From NCBI GenBank assembly GCA_023053545.1, contig JAKZAN010000006.1, positions 6,825,001 through 6,889,000 of the forward strand: a stretch of DNA of 64,000 bases. Direction: 5' to 3'. Below the pieces are notes generated by a model. The model searched no databases and was not told the DNA's origin. It saw only the letters and a program-made list of their open reading frames with translations. This document shows positions 1 to 11,232 of the stretch, piece after piece (position 1 is the stretch's first letter; each line of letters starts with the position of its first letter). The stretch comes from Lepidurus packardi (taxonomy: Eukaryota > Arthropoda > Branchiopoda > Notostraca > Triopsidae). The position numbers and the translations under genes were made by a program.

Positions 1-3000
1 GTGTAAGTCGAGCCCTAATCATTTCACCCAACCCCATAAATTGTCATGAAATTAAAGATAGTATGATTCCTACCAGAATACCGTACGTGACGGTGTAGCC
101 AATCAATACGCCATTCTGATCCTGAGCTGGCAGCGCCCACTGAAAGTTGATTTGCGACGGAGTAACATTCGCGGGTACAAAGGCGGAAACCTTCAAAGGT
201 CACATTTAAAACGAAAGAATTAAAGAGAGTCAGGAAGAACGACTGTTTTACCTTCCCGGGGACAGATTCTAACGTGACAAACGAGGCAGAGTGGCTGGAA
301 GATGTCCGTAATTCCGACGTATTCGTTCCAGCTAAGACGGTGATGGTGAATGTGTAATTTCTATGTGGGCGGAGATCCGTCAAGAGCATGTCATTGTCAG
401 TAGTTTGGTCTTTGACAAGCTTATTAGACGCCGGGTCTAAATACTCCACCTACGCGGGTGAATATAAACGTAGTTTTTTGTTAAATTTCTGTTACGTTTT
501 TTGTTAACTTTTAACATCAAATCACTGTACAAATTAATAATGCAACCAACAATAAACACAAGCTTGCGTTGGGATTGAAAAACAAACAAAAAGACATAGT
601 TTGTTTAGGAGATACAATAAATGCCGCTATTAGAATCAGCCGCTTTACGGAATCATATTTTTAAAAACCGATTCAAATGATAAAATGCATAGCATTCTAG
701 TCGGTTATTAGAATCAGCGTTTGGATATTAGAGTCAATTTCAAAAGAAACTTCTCATACACAGTACTCGAAAGAAGTATCGTCACAATGGCAGTGAAAGG
801 CTAGCCAATCGGGGCTAGCCTCACAAGCGTAACGGTGAAGGGGCGTTCGACATTAAGCAAACTTTGTGAGCCCATTGGCCAGTTTTCGTCCATAATGACG
901 ATACTAATTACGAGTTCTGTACAGTGACGGAACTACAGTAATGATTGCTACACAGACCTTGCATTTTGCCAATGACATTGCTTTTACGCCGTTTTAACCA
1001 ATCCTGTCACTTCCAACCTACTCTTACGCTTAGAGGGGAATCCCTTCTAAACTCTCCAGTCAATTATAAGAGAAGGTTATTCAATTGAATACCAGTTCCT
1101 TTAACTGACTGGGAATATTATAAGGGATATCGTGTTGAGAACCCTACTTGAGCGTAGGTGTAGGCTTCAAAGGTGCAGTGTTAGTTGTGTTTTAGACGTG
1201 TGGTTACATAAAAATCGCAACCAACAAGAAAAGAGTTGATTTCAATATAAAAGAGAAGTTGCGGCTCACTGAAACTTATGACAAGTTAATTTTAAAAGAT
1301 TTGCCACAAAGGGAAGCGGCCGTTAGGCTAGGATTTCCTCAATCATCTATATCAAAATTGTTGAAAAGTCGTACGTAATAAACAGAAAATAAAACACGAA
1401 ATTGAGCTTTCGGTTATTAAAACTCTGCTTAATTGAGTCACTATTCCAGTGACAAACGTGATAAGACATAACCCGTCTCTACTGTAATTAGTTCAGGAAA
1501 TTCCCTGTTGTACCTCAAAGGCGTCGTAATCTCCCGCAGGTATGTTCCATGCTAATCTGATTTCGGTATCAGACACGATAGTGGCATTAATTTGACTCAC
1601 AGGCTCAGGATCTGCAATCAATAATTACTAGGGATAGGAGTTCGACTCAAAGCGTTAAAAAGTTACTTATTCTATCTGATCGTCTTATAGACTTGGAAGG
1701 AACGCCAGCAGATTCAGTCCAAGCTGTTAACTCATACATGCGACCAGGGACCAGGTCGGTGAAAACCAGCTTCCGGTCCATATCATTCACCAACTTTTGC
1801 TGCACCACATTAAAACTCTTCAAATCTGATAAGCGGAATTTGTAGAGTGAAAACTTGGAGATAGAGAGTGGCGTTGGAGTGTAACGCAATGTTAACGAAA
1901 TGGGTTCATTTCTTTTTACCAAAACGAGATCGGATGCGATCAAAGGCACTAAAAAAATATATAAATTTTTTCTTTTTTTTCTGTGAGTACAGAAATGAAT
2001 CTCAAGTTACTTGTTCGTATACTAATGCTTGTTTTATTGCTCTCAACATCGTAGGAAAAGGCGGATAGTTCAAACGTGTAGGCGGCACCAGGAAAGAGGT
2101 CTTCTACGAACGCAGACGTCGCCGTTCCCTCGATTTCTTTCTCTTTACGATCTTTGTTGGGCACTTCGTTGGCATCTGAAGCAAGGGTTGTAGATTCGTT
2201 GTCGTCTGGAGTAGGAATTTCGTACCAGATCAACTTGTAGTGCCCCACCCTTCCTTTGGCCGAATGCCAGCTCAGTGTCACATTCGAAGATCCGATGGCT
2301 GACTGCAAAGGCAGCTCGGGACTGGGAGCTACACAATAAATTAACCCCATGAAATTTGATTAAACGACACACAGCGACAAAGTATACATACGAATGGTAT
2401 GCTCTAGTTGCAAAGCCGGAGAGCTTTCCACGCGATAACTAACCGTATTCACATGGAATACGTAGCGTTGGCCAGGCACAAGCCCATTTATTGTGGCTGT
2501 GATTGCCATTTCTTGGTTTAGCTCTTTGGATCTATTTCGTTCCACTAAAGGCACTTCGGTCCAGTTCGTGCTGTCTACTACGCGATATCGAATTACAAAA
2601 TGCGTATACATGGAATCGAGAGGCGGCTTCCATGACAACACCACTGAGGCATTTCTGAGTGAGGTAATTTCCAAATTACGTGGATTGAAAGGCACTAGAT
2701 TCCAAACACAGGGAAAATAAGGATAATTAAGTGTGAAGTTTTTTTTCTAACAAATCATTTTGATGCCAACAATTTTACCTGTTGCTTGGGAGTACGAGTG
2801 AGGTTCGCTCCAAAGATTATGACTGATGGCAAAAACTTTCAAGTCATAACTGCCTCCTGGGAATAATCCCGTAAGCTGGATCCGTGGCTCAGTAACATCC
2901 TTGGTAACAGTTTCTCCTGTATCATTCCTCGTGTAAGTTACCGCATAGCGATCTTGGCGGGATGTCACATCGCTCTTCCAAGACAAGTTGAGCGCTTTAG

Positions 3001-6000
3001 CCAACGGAGTTAAATCCTCGATAATGGGCGGTGATGGTCCTAATTTGAGTACAAGCATTAAAACATGCTATGACGCCCCTTTTCTTAAGGAGGAAAAAAG
3101 GGCTGGCAAAAAAGGAACTCAGAACTCATACTTGTGGCTTGGTAGATCGTAACTAACGGCCCTTCTATGCCATTACTCAAGGCTTGGACTTGGATGGAAT
3201 AGTTTCTGCCAGGCAAAAGTGCGTCGAGAATAGCACTAGGCTTAGTGAAGGTGTTTGTGCTGCTGTCGCTATTGAAGTTGTCGAGTTCTTGATACGAGAC
3301 ACGGTAGGCGTCTTGCACGGAATTAGCGTCTGGATTCCACGTGAGCCATATCACTGATCCTGACCCGCCATCATTGTCCGGCAATGGGACAGAGGCTTTC
3401 AAAGAAGCATTCAAGTTCTGCACGGACAAGGGGCCTTTGAGAGAAAAAAAAACAACCAAAAAGAAATGTGTTTGAATCTCGTCTATTGTACGGTCTTGAA
3501 AAGACAACTTACGGATGGTTACATTGCCGGTCGCAGGCCAAGATGCCACATTGCCAGACATCGTTTTGACCAAGACTTGGTAGGTTTTGCCAGGTTCCAA
3601 GTCTGTGCTAAAAACTGCTACACGCGCATCTCCCCGCTGGACGGTTTTGGGAGCTTGTTTGCCTCCGCTAATGGAAACGTGGTAGCGATCAAACTCGGAA
3701 ACTCCTTTGGGTTCTTCCCACGTCACCTGGAAGGAGTCGGACGAAAGCAACCGTCGATCAAAGTTGACGCTATGGGGGCGTAAAGGCACAGTACGGTATT
3801 GAGCAGTGGTGGGAAAGGAAATTTCTCCGTGTGAGACCGTTTGAACAGAAATGTTATACGCTCGCCCTACACGCATTCAGCGTGTTAAAAGGTAAGAAAA
3901 AACGGGTTGTTAGCATACACATTCCGGGTGAAAGTCTTAACAATGATGCATACCAGGGACAAGGCCATTAAAAGGTGCCTGAGCAGGTCCTGGCGGCTCG
4001 CCAACTTTGTCAACGTCTAACGTGGATTCTACAGCGTCGGGAGGATCAATGGAAACCTAAAATATAGACTCTTCATTAAGAAAAATGTTTACGATCCCAG
4101 GAATATAAGGCTCTACTTTGTAGTTGGAATAGATGCCCACAGGATAAGGAGGCTGCCATAATACCAATAACGTTGTCTCGTTACGGAACCAAACAATAAA
4201 TCTACCAGGAGTATTAGGTCCTAAAATGGTAAAAATTCAAGTTAAGTAAAGGAAAAACTCTTTATCCATCTAAATAATAATACTTTTTTAATTCTCTACT
4301 TACGCAGTGTAAAATTGGCAGTGGCAGGAAGTAACGATTCTTTTTTATCTAACAAGGAATAGATTTCGAGCTTATACGAAGCCCCAGGTGTCAAGTCTCG
4401 CAGCAAAACGGGAGAAGCGTCCTGGGTTACAACCAATGTGCGCACGGAAGTTAATGGCTCAGATAACGGGATTACCTAAAACGCAATTTTGGACTAAATT
4501 CTTTCAGAGTAAATGAAAAGTTTTTAGTACCTTAATCTTGTACTCGGAAACTGATCCCAACGCTGGAGGTTCCCATAACACTTGGGGAACTTTACGACTT
4601 CGAATAACCAAGTTTGTAGGCGGATCAGGGGCTTAATATAAATAAGATTTTTAGAAAATATTAATTAACATTGTCAACTAAATAACAAACATTAAATTAA
4701 GCCAGGAAGTATAAAATAATAATAAATTAAGGAAGAAACAAAAATAAAGGGGAAAAAAGAAGAAAAAACTAAAGTAAACAATAAAAAAACTACAATCCAA
4801 AGAAAAGATATAAATTACTGAGACTTGGCGAAAATATGGTAATGGGTTATATTACCAGTGGTAATTGAAGAACTCCAGGTTTGCCACTCTCCAATAATGG
4901 AAGCGTTATGGAAGAAGAGACGGAAGTCATATTTGGTGCCGGGTGCGACGTCTTCCACGGAGAATGGAGTTCGTAATTGAATGGGGTCTAAGGTTACATT
5001 GGGCGGCGGTCGGCCTTGGTTGGGCCAGTAATCTAGTCGGAATTGACCTACTGCGGAAGACGCATCATTTGGCACCCTTAAAACAAGTTTGGCGCATAAA
5101 CCACTCTAGAGCAGGGGAAAAAAGAGGAACAAACGAGGCAATTGATAAATGTTTTTTTTTATTATTATCTTTTTTTTACAGAGGTTGGGAGAAGCAGCTA
5201 AGAAAGCATATTAAAGCACGGGCTAAAAATATAACACGGGCATGTCAGCTGGGAGAAATTATCTTATACTCTTAGTGTTCATCTTGAATCTTGTTTATAC
5301 GAATAACTTGGGGATGTTTGCATTCTAAGACGCCACCGGACTCTGTACATTTCAATGTGACAAAACAAACTGACGCTCATTTGCCTGTCACTTAACACCC
5401 AACAGCTGACTTCCCTGTTGGAATCTATAAAAAGAAGGCAACTTCTCCTACAGCAACGATGTCAAAAGCTGTCAACACTCTTAACTCTTCGTTTTTCAGT
5501 CTTGTTGGCGCTTTATACGTATACGAACGACACGATAACGGACGACGATAACGGATTTGGTCAAGTACGCGACGTACTCGACAAGTACAATTTCGACGAC
5601 AATCAACAGGTGTGACCAAATATTTAAAGTTCTATCATCCGATTGCTAGGGAAGTCCCCCTTTTGGGAACTAAATTTAACTATACCTCTACTTTGTCGGC
5701 GCAGTAGAGGCTGTCTTATTTTTAAGTTTAGCGAGAGGAAAAGCCATCAGTCTTACAGGGGTAAGTCCTTGCCAACATGCCGACATCTCACCAACCTGAT
5801 GGCAATTTGGTAAAGCACGCTAACTTTGCCAAACTGGCATAGCCCACTCCCATAGAAGCAATGAAAAGTGGAATCCTAGATTCCTCTGAAGCATGACAAA
5901 TCAAATCTTTTGGAGGCAATATTCGGAGTCTAATCGATAAGATTAATGACCTACAAACAGGCTGTAGGCCTGCTTAGAAAGTTTCCAAATCTATGGTAGA

Positions 6001-6119
6001 GAGTACAGACTTTCATTTGTTACACATTTTATGAATAGTACAAAATTACTGAATACATAAAACTGGCTTACCTGGAAAACCGTGAGAAGTAGAGCTAAGA
6101 GAATTTTGCAACGTTCCAT
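1..6119 (-). CDS. Ptp10D: Receptor-type tyrosine phosphatase, Ptp10D/PTPRB class (N-terminal FN3 ectodomain, partial)
   Basis: Sixteen exons join in phase on the minus strand: 6119-6072 (signal peptide [16 protein letters not shown]), 5105-4856, 4631-4531, 4475-4304, 4220-4093, 4056-3954, 3866-3513, 3434-3132, 3039-2779, 2694-2392, 2328-2011, 1948-1667, 1611-1514, 449-252, 190-74 and 14 to beyond the left edge. All junctions are GT-AG, and most FN3 repeats are bounded by phase-1 introns. About 1,016 residues are visible. They make roughly eleven fibronectin type III repeats with the usual W in strand B or C and repeated 'L-x-P-G-x-x-Y' motifs ([47 protein letters not shown]). Many N-x-S/T sites fit a secreted face. 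Long FN3 arrays of this style are known from the single-phosphatase receptors Ptp10D/Ptp4E and vertebrate PTPRB/PTPRJ, which set tracheal tube size and axon guidance. The transmembrane and catalytic domains would lie left of the window, so class is inferred from the ectodomain. Another FN3 receptor is possible. Confidence 0.78.
615..1484 (+). mobile_element. Degenerate pogo/Tigger-like DNA transposon (copy 1) in phosphatase intron 13
   Basis: An 870-base insertion lies in the 1514-449 intron of the phosphatase gene. It is bounded by TA dinucleotides (613-614 and 1485-1486). Its ends start CAATAAATGCCGC and, on the other strand, CAGTAGAGACGGG. Positions 1229-1378 encode a short in-frame remnant, [13 protein letters not shown]...[22 protein letters not shown]. 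This matches the CENP-B-type helix-turn-helix at the N terminus of pogo/Tigger transposases (conserved 'QREAA..FG.SQS.IS' pattern). The catalytic DDE region is absent, so the copy is dead or non-autonomous. Two relatives are at 43683-44757 and 54397-54740. Confidence 0.75.
5425..5612 (+). other. Exon-like open frame inside phosphatase intron 1, opposite strand
   Basis: The 966-base first intron of the phosphatase gene holds a plus-strand TATA-like motif (TATAAAAAG, from 5425). After it comes a reading frame without stops to 5612, ending in a donor-like CAG/gtgtga. A strong acceptor-like tttttcag sits at about 5499. Downstream of that the frame reads [10 protein letters not shown] then an acidic stretch ending in KYNFDDNQQ. 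The hydrophobic start and polar continuation resemble the end of a signal peptide, but there is no in-frame ATG in the open stretch and no partner exon was found. It may be chance. Confidence 0.2.
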
Positions 6120-7004
6120 CGTGCCAATAAAAACGGAACAGGCACAGACAGAAAGCTAAAAAAGGGCTAATGATTCATCATCATCTAAAATCCCTCCGAA
6201 GGAGAAACCGAAGAATCACGTCAACTTAAAGACATTCCACTTAAGGTTACCATTGTCCAGTTAATATGTTCAGTCACCTGCAATAGGAAAACACCTAATT
6301 AAGCAACTGTCCAACGTCTGGTAAAAAGAATTGGTCAAGTAACGGATCAACGTTTTGGGCAATGGAAACAACGAAACTTTCACACCCACTTGAATGATTG
6401 CTAACTACAAATGTCAAATTCAAAACATCAATTTCGCACTTGATTTCACGTACTACGTTCAATCACAAAGCAAGCCAAATTTAGGTTTCTTACCTAAAAT
6501 GTTAGCTCTACTAGAAAGAGAGCAAATTATCCTCAAAATCCACCTTGGAACTAATCACTACACTGCCTGTAGGGAATCCCCGACCGTGTCCCACTATTTT
6601 TTATCACTCAATAGCTATCGATAGTGTTTCCCAGAAACAATTTGATGTCTTTGCCCTAAACGCCGTGCAACGCGCGCTTTTTTTAAAAAAAATGTCCGCT
6701 CCGATTTGAACAACGTAAATAGATTCGTTCAATCACGACGCATTATGTTAACCACTATGGTAAATGTATTCCGAAAACACAACAGACATAGTTCTATTGA
6801 GACATAAGAGGTTTTGGACTAATACAGAGTAATTTGAAAGGTTTGGTCAAATCTGTATGTGTTAAATAATGTTGGTCACTAATGAACCAACAAAAATTAG
6901 CAAATGCTGCATAACTAGGTCAAGTTCTAAAACGCCCAGTAATTAAACAAAACATCCCACCAATATGGTTGGCTATGCAAATAAACAAGAGATACAGGTG
7001 ACGA
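6120..7004. other. Intergenic region upstream of the phosphatase gene
   Basis: This should hold the minus-strand promoter and 5' leader of the phosphatase gene. I see AT-rich sequence with no clear TATA/initiator pair and no repeat shared with the rest of the window. The open frame at 6394-6624 has no recognisable features. Confidence 0.4.
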
Positions 7005-7241
7005 ATGCACCTAATATGTCGGATGCAAGGGCTTCTGGGACAAGAGAACCCTTCCACTACGCAACTTAATTCTTTACCCAAATCTAGACAAGCCGAGTTT
7101 CTTCAACTAATGACCTGTTTATCGGATTGGGATCGTTTAATAGAAAAATTGGGCTGCAAAAATACCCGCTTTGATTTTGACAACTTGAACTGGAAGCAAT
7201 GTAGCGGGGAAGACGGAATGAAGCACAGGGAAGAGCGGTGA
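7005..7241 (+). CDS. Possible small protein of unknown function (78 aa)
   Basis: An ATG-started frame of 78 residues lies between the divergent phosphatase start and the tail of the carrier gene. The protein is polar, with a compact central segment (LSDWDRLIEKLGC) and a charged C terminus (GEDGMKHREER), and no signal peptide or membrane segment. A stop codon sits just upstream of the ATG in the same frame. I do not recognise the family. The tryptophan and cysteine pattern and the lack of low complexity make it slightly better than random, but chance is a real option. Confidence 0.25.
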   Translation: MHLICRMQGLLGQENPSTTQLNSLPKSRQAEFLQLMTCLSDWDRLIEKLGCKNTRFDFDNLNWKQCSGEDGMKHREER

Positions 7242-7439
7242 AATTTAATTTCCGATAAAAATATGAATAACAAATGCTCCGAGTAACTTCCGTTACATAA
7301 GTAGGCTAGCTTGCTCAGTTGTACTGTGGAGATTATCAGATATTTTTTGACTAGCCAGGACCGATTAGGCTATTCCGAGATAGTGCGTATATTTTTAGTT
7401 GCTTCCCTCGTGTCTAACTGCTTCCTGATCACTAGCTCT

Positions 7440-9186
7440 CTAGTTTTTTATTGTTTCGATCACGTACTCTCCAACACCCAAATAATAAACCATTTGTGCG
7501 ATTCCAAATAACGGAGCAATGACCATCACACGACAAGACGCGCCTTTGAAGAACGCTCGCCAGCCTTCCTGCACGTAAATCTTCTTGAATGTGTCGACAA
7601 TGCCGTGATAATGCACTTCTGCTGGAAGACCACCCGTTTGGGAAGCAACACCAGTATTTAGTGTCTTTGAAACAGAAATCCCTTTTGTGAGCGCCAATTT
7701 CTCGGCCAGTTGTTGCTTAACCGCGCCCCCACTTACCACTAAAGGCTCAGGGGGCGCGGTTCGAGCTTGAAGGCGTGTCTTTATCACGTCAATCGGGTTC
7801 ACAGCCACTGCCGCAAAGCCACCGGAAACAAGTCCCGCTACAAACGAAACATAAGGTGGGGCAACGTCTAAAGAAAGATACGGAAAGATAACAACACGCA
7901 ACACGTGTGGATTACAAAAACAAACCAATGTCATCCAGTGTGCCGAGCTTATTCAGATGCGCGAACAACGGAAAATAGATAACAGAGAAAGATACATCTC
8001 GGCTAATCGTAGATAGCGTTCCTTTGTACAAACCTTTAATTCCCCGTGTTCGAAGCAAATGCATGGCAACAGCAGAAGCAGATGATCGATTTCCACCTTA
8101 GTAAAAAAAAAGAAAGAAATTAGAAAAATATGTTTGGCAAAGAATGAAGTAGAGTTCCTCTACCTGCAGCTGCTTGTTGGCTCTGCAGTTGCAAATTAAT
8201 CTTCAAAAGCTCCATAGGAGTTGTAATTACGGTTTGACACAAACCAGCCAAACCTCCGCTCATCATTTCCTTCCCTACGGTCAGACGACTGAAATTACAG
8301 AGACGAAGACAACAACGTTAGTATTTACATCCGCAATTTAGTACACAAGGACGCTTAATGTTCAGTGCAGACAAAAGCTTTCTTTCACAAACTAAAAAAA
8401 CCTGCGTACAACTCCCACACGTGTTAGTTTATTTTAAGCAAAAATAGCCCGACCCTTATGACGTTCTCTGATGGGCTGAAGTTGTAAGATTGCCAATAAC
8501 CATGCTGCGTTAGCCTTGACAATTTTCAAGCTCGGGCCGTGACTTGATTATTAAATTTAACGCACGTCCTAAAAAGTTGCTACGCTGAAACAATTGTAAT
8601 TTGTTTTAAGAAAAAGATGTCTGCCTTTTAATGAACGAAACGGACGAGGATATACTACACAAGAAGCTTGTAAGCTACATTACCCTTTTGAGTCGGTCAA
8701 AAGATAACGGAAGACATCGTTGGCTGTTAATTTTATGGCCTTTTCTGGGGTTACCAAGACGATATTGACCACTGAGCCTGTGAAAAACAAGGATTTTTCA
8801 CACTTCTTTTTGGATTATGCATAGTTTACCTCGATACATGCCAAAGTAACCTTCAGCCCGGTACGTTTTCCGAAAACAGTCGAGCCTACAGGAACAAAGG
8901 TCAAGATTACCACGAATATCTTATCATCTTTAATGTAACTACATGTTTTTGTATCGTTTGTGCGCATTTTCTGTCGTTGTCTGATTCTGTAGCCGTGTTT
9001 TCACCAAATCAATGGGGTAAACAATTGATACACCAACAATCCCAGCTACGCCTCCATTGATTATCTTAGACAAGACTCTGGAATAAAAAATATGGGTTTA
9101 ATCACAACAAAAGACTCATTGGATAGGTTTTATTTAGTATCAGAATCTACTTACGGGAAACTATGCTCTTCAACAGCTCTGACCAT
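7440..9186 (-). CDS. GC1: Mitochondrial glutamate carrier (SLC25A18/A22-like)
   Basis: Seven exons join in phase: 9186-9155 ([11 protein letters not shown]), 9077-8943, 8885-8830, 8777-8684, 8288-8164, 8096-7926 and 7867-7440, giving 346 residues. This is an inner-membrane carrier with three repeats, each with the P-x-[DE]-x-x-[KR] signature: PIDLVK (32-37), PMELLK (130-135) and PIDVIK (229-234). The '[12 protein letters not shown]' form in repeat 2 is characteristic of glutamate/H+ symporters of the SLC25A18/A22 group rather than other carriers. Oddity: about 52 residues separate TRLQ of repeat 3 from the matrix helix ([11 protein letters not shown]), where most carriers have about 15, so the matrix loop is enlarged. 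The insert is alanine-, serine- and threonine-rich and in frame within one exon. Proline dehydrogenase, which feeds the same glutamate pool, lies 11 kb to the right; this is probably coincidental. Confidence 0.92.
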
Positions 9187-10097
9187 GATACAACTTGCAA
9201 ATTTGCAATATTTTAAATGATGTCGACCAGCTCAACAGCGATCGCACAGGTACAGTACACGGCAGAATAATCACTGAACGAGAAACGGAGAACTTTACTG
9301 ACCAGTACACCGTCAAGCTAAACACCCTTTGCCAACGTGCCAAATGCCAAAGCAAATTTGAAGTGCCGTATGGTACTTTTGTGGTCTGACGTAATTTGAA
9401 TAACTTCTGGAAAGAAAAAGAAGAAATCGCAACAAATAATGGCAAAAATGTGCAAAGAACAGAAGCAGCCACTCACAAAAATACCTGATAACCTTGATGG
9501 TATACTAGTAATTAGGTGCCATAAACTCCAGGGACTGGCAAGTTCTACCACGGTCACAAATGAATGACGAAAATAAACAAGGCTACCGATGACGACGTTC
9601 GTAGCTTGATGATCGCCATCCCCATCGTCCCCATGGAGATGGTGAGGGAGGTGTGGGACCGTCTAGACGAACCCCTAAATGGGAGGGCGTGAGACACCCT
9701 AACTTCCAATAGGAAGCACGAGAGCTTTGGCGCGAGAACCGGATTATTAAAAAAAAGAGCTGGCCTTGTAACTGAAACAAATAAAAAACTAGGAGCTAAA
9801 CTCGTCCTAACAACCTTACGTAATTATGTATTCTGCACGGTAATGGACTACACTTTGCTTTCGGCCAAGTGGCAAGGACAACACGAGACGAAAAAGCCAA
9901 CAAACATGACAAGGAGAGACGCGTACGTCCATATGGAATGGGTGTTCTTGCAAGGCCCAATTTGCACATTGCGGAAATAACTACCCCAATAAAACCGTTT
10001 CGACAACTACAAATCATATTGTCCTCTTTTTCTTTCTTCACACGTAAACACAGAAAATTTTATGGTTGGATGTTTACTTTAATGATTTAAGTTAAAC
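9187..10097. other. Intergenic region between carrier start and V-ATPase E end
   Basis: This holds the promoter and leader of the carrier gene, reading leftward, and the 3' end of the V-ATPase gene. No clear core promoter was identified. The short open frames here have no family features. Confidence 0.4.
10078..10083 (-). promoter_or_regulatory. Poly(A) signal of V-ATPase E
   Basis: ATTAAA on the minus strand, 14 bases after the stop codon of the V-ATPase E gene; a common variant of AATAAA, though unusually close to the stop. Confidence 0.45.
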
Positions 10098-11232
10098 TTA
10101 ATCAAAGAACTTCCTATTCATATTGTTGCCAAATAACATGTTTCGAATTTCCGGCAGAATTTGCTGGGCAATTAGATCCAACCTTGACTCAAGAGTGTTA
10201 GTCACCTTTATCTTGCCTCGAAGAGCCAGCAACTCTACACCACCAAATCTGAAAAGGGTAAACAAATGATGAACTTTGGAAGCCGAACGCGAAATATAGT
10301 CTTACGAATGTGGCGGCAAAAAGTTCTCGGGATCTAACGAAACATTAACATTCTTTTTTGTAGCTTCCTGGTAGGCAACTACGCACCCAGGCAGTAACGA
10401 ACGTACCAGATCAACATCAGCGGCACGGCACCGGACAACAACATTCGTTTCCATCAACTTATAATGCATTTAATTTTAAACAAAATTCACATATAAAGTA
10501 ATTTTTACCCGAAAGAGGGCTTGGATAATTAGAGCTCGCAAGATTTCGCCGTATTTCTGTTGGTTTGAAGTCACCTGAACCAACCGTGACTTGGCTTCCT
10601 CCAAGACACGTTTAACGTGTTCTTCTTGAGCTTTAAGAACTTGCAGACGAGCAGCGTTAAGCATATTGGATGATTGACTAAGTAAAAGATGCTATTAATT
10701 TATTTTTTAAACATACGTTAGAATGTTTTATCCTACATCTTTTTTTGCAGCTCCACTTGCTTCTCTTTGCGTTCGAAGAATTCCATAATCTTTAGGCGCT
10801 GCTGTTGAACTAGGCGACCCTTTTCAATGTTAAATTCTTCTTCTGCCTTTGCATCAATTTCTTCCACTTTCTCATTGGCCTCTTGCTCAATAAAGCCCAT
10901 CATTTGCTTGATCTAGATGGAATAATCAAACATAAATGAATGCTTTCAACCTACGCAAAAACTACAACTATATCATATCAACATTAAAACTTGCGTAGCC
11001 CCTTAAGCAATAATAAAAATTTTGCATAATACGATCAAAATGTCAAGACAGGTTTCATCATGTCAAAATGTTAATTGATCTTTGCCTTTGATCTACTAGT
11101 AGTAATTTTGATAGCTACAGATGGAATACAATTTAGATGTCAGCTTCACCTTCAGTTAAAACGTCAACAATAAAGTTCTTAAAGGTTACAATTGCTTACC
11201 TGTTTTTGAACATCTATATCGTTGAGAGCCAT
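10098..11232 (-). CDS. Vha26: V-type proton ATPase subunit E
   Basis: Five exons join in phase: 11232-11200 ([11 protein letters not shown]), 10912-10737, 10677-10509, 10457-10306 and 10248-10098. They give 226 residues, the standard length of animal subunit E. The N-terminal half (to about residue 105) is a charged helix ([40 protein letters not shown]) that forms the peripheral stalk with subunit G. The C-terminal half carries conserved [14 protein letters not shown] and ends [12 protein letters not shown]...[23 protein letters not shown]. The protein belongs to the V1 sector and links the ATPase head to the membrane on acidic organelles and proton-pumping epithelia. No truncation or frameshift. 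Confidence 0.97.
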
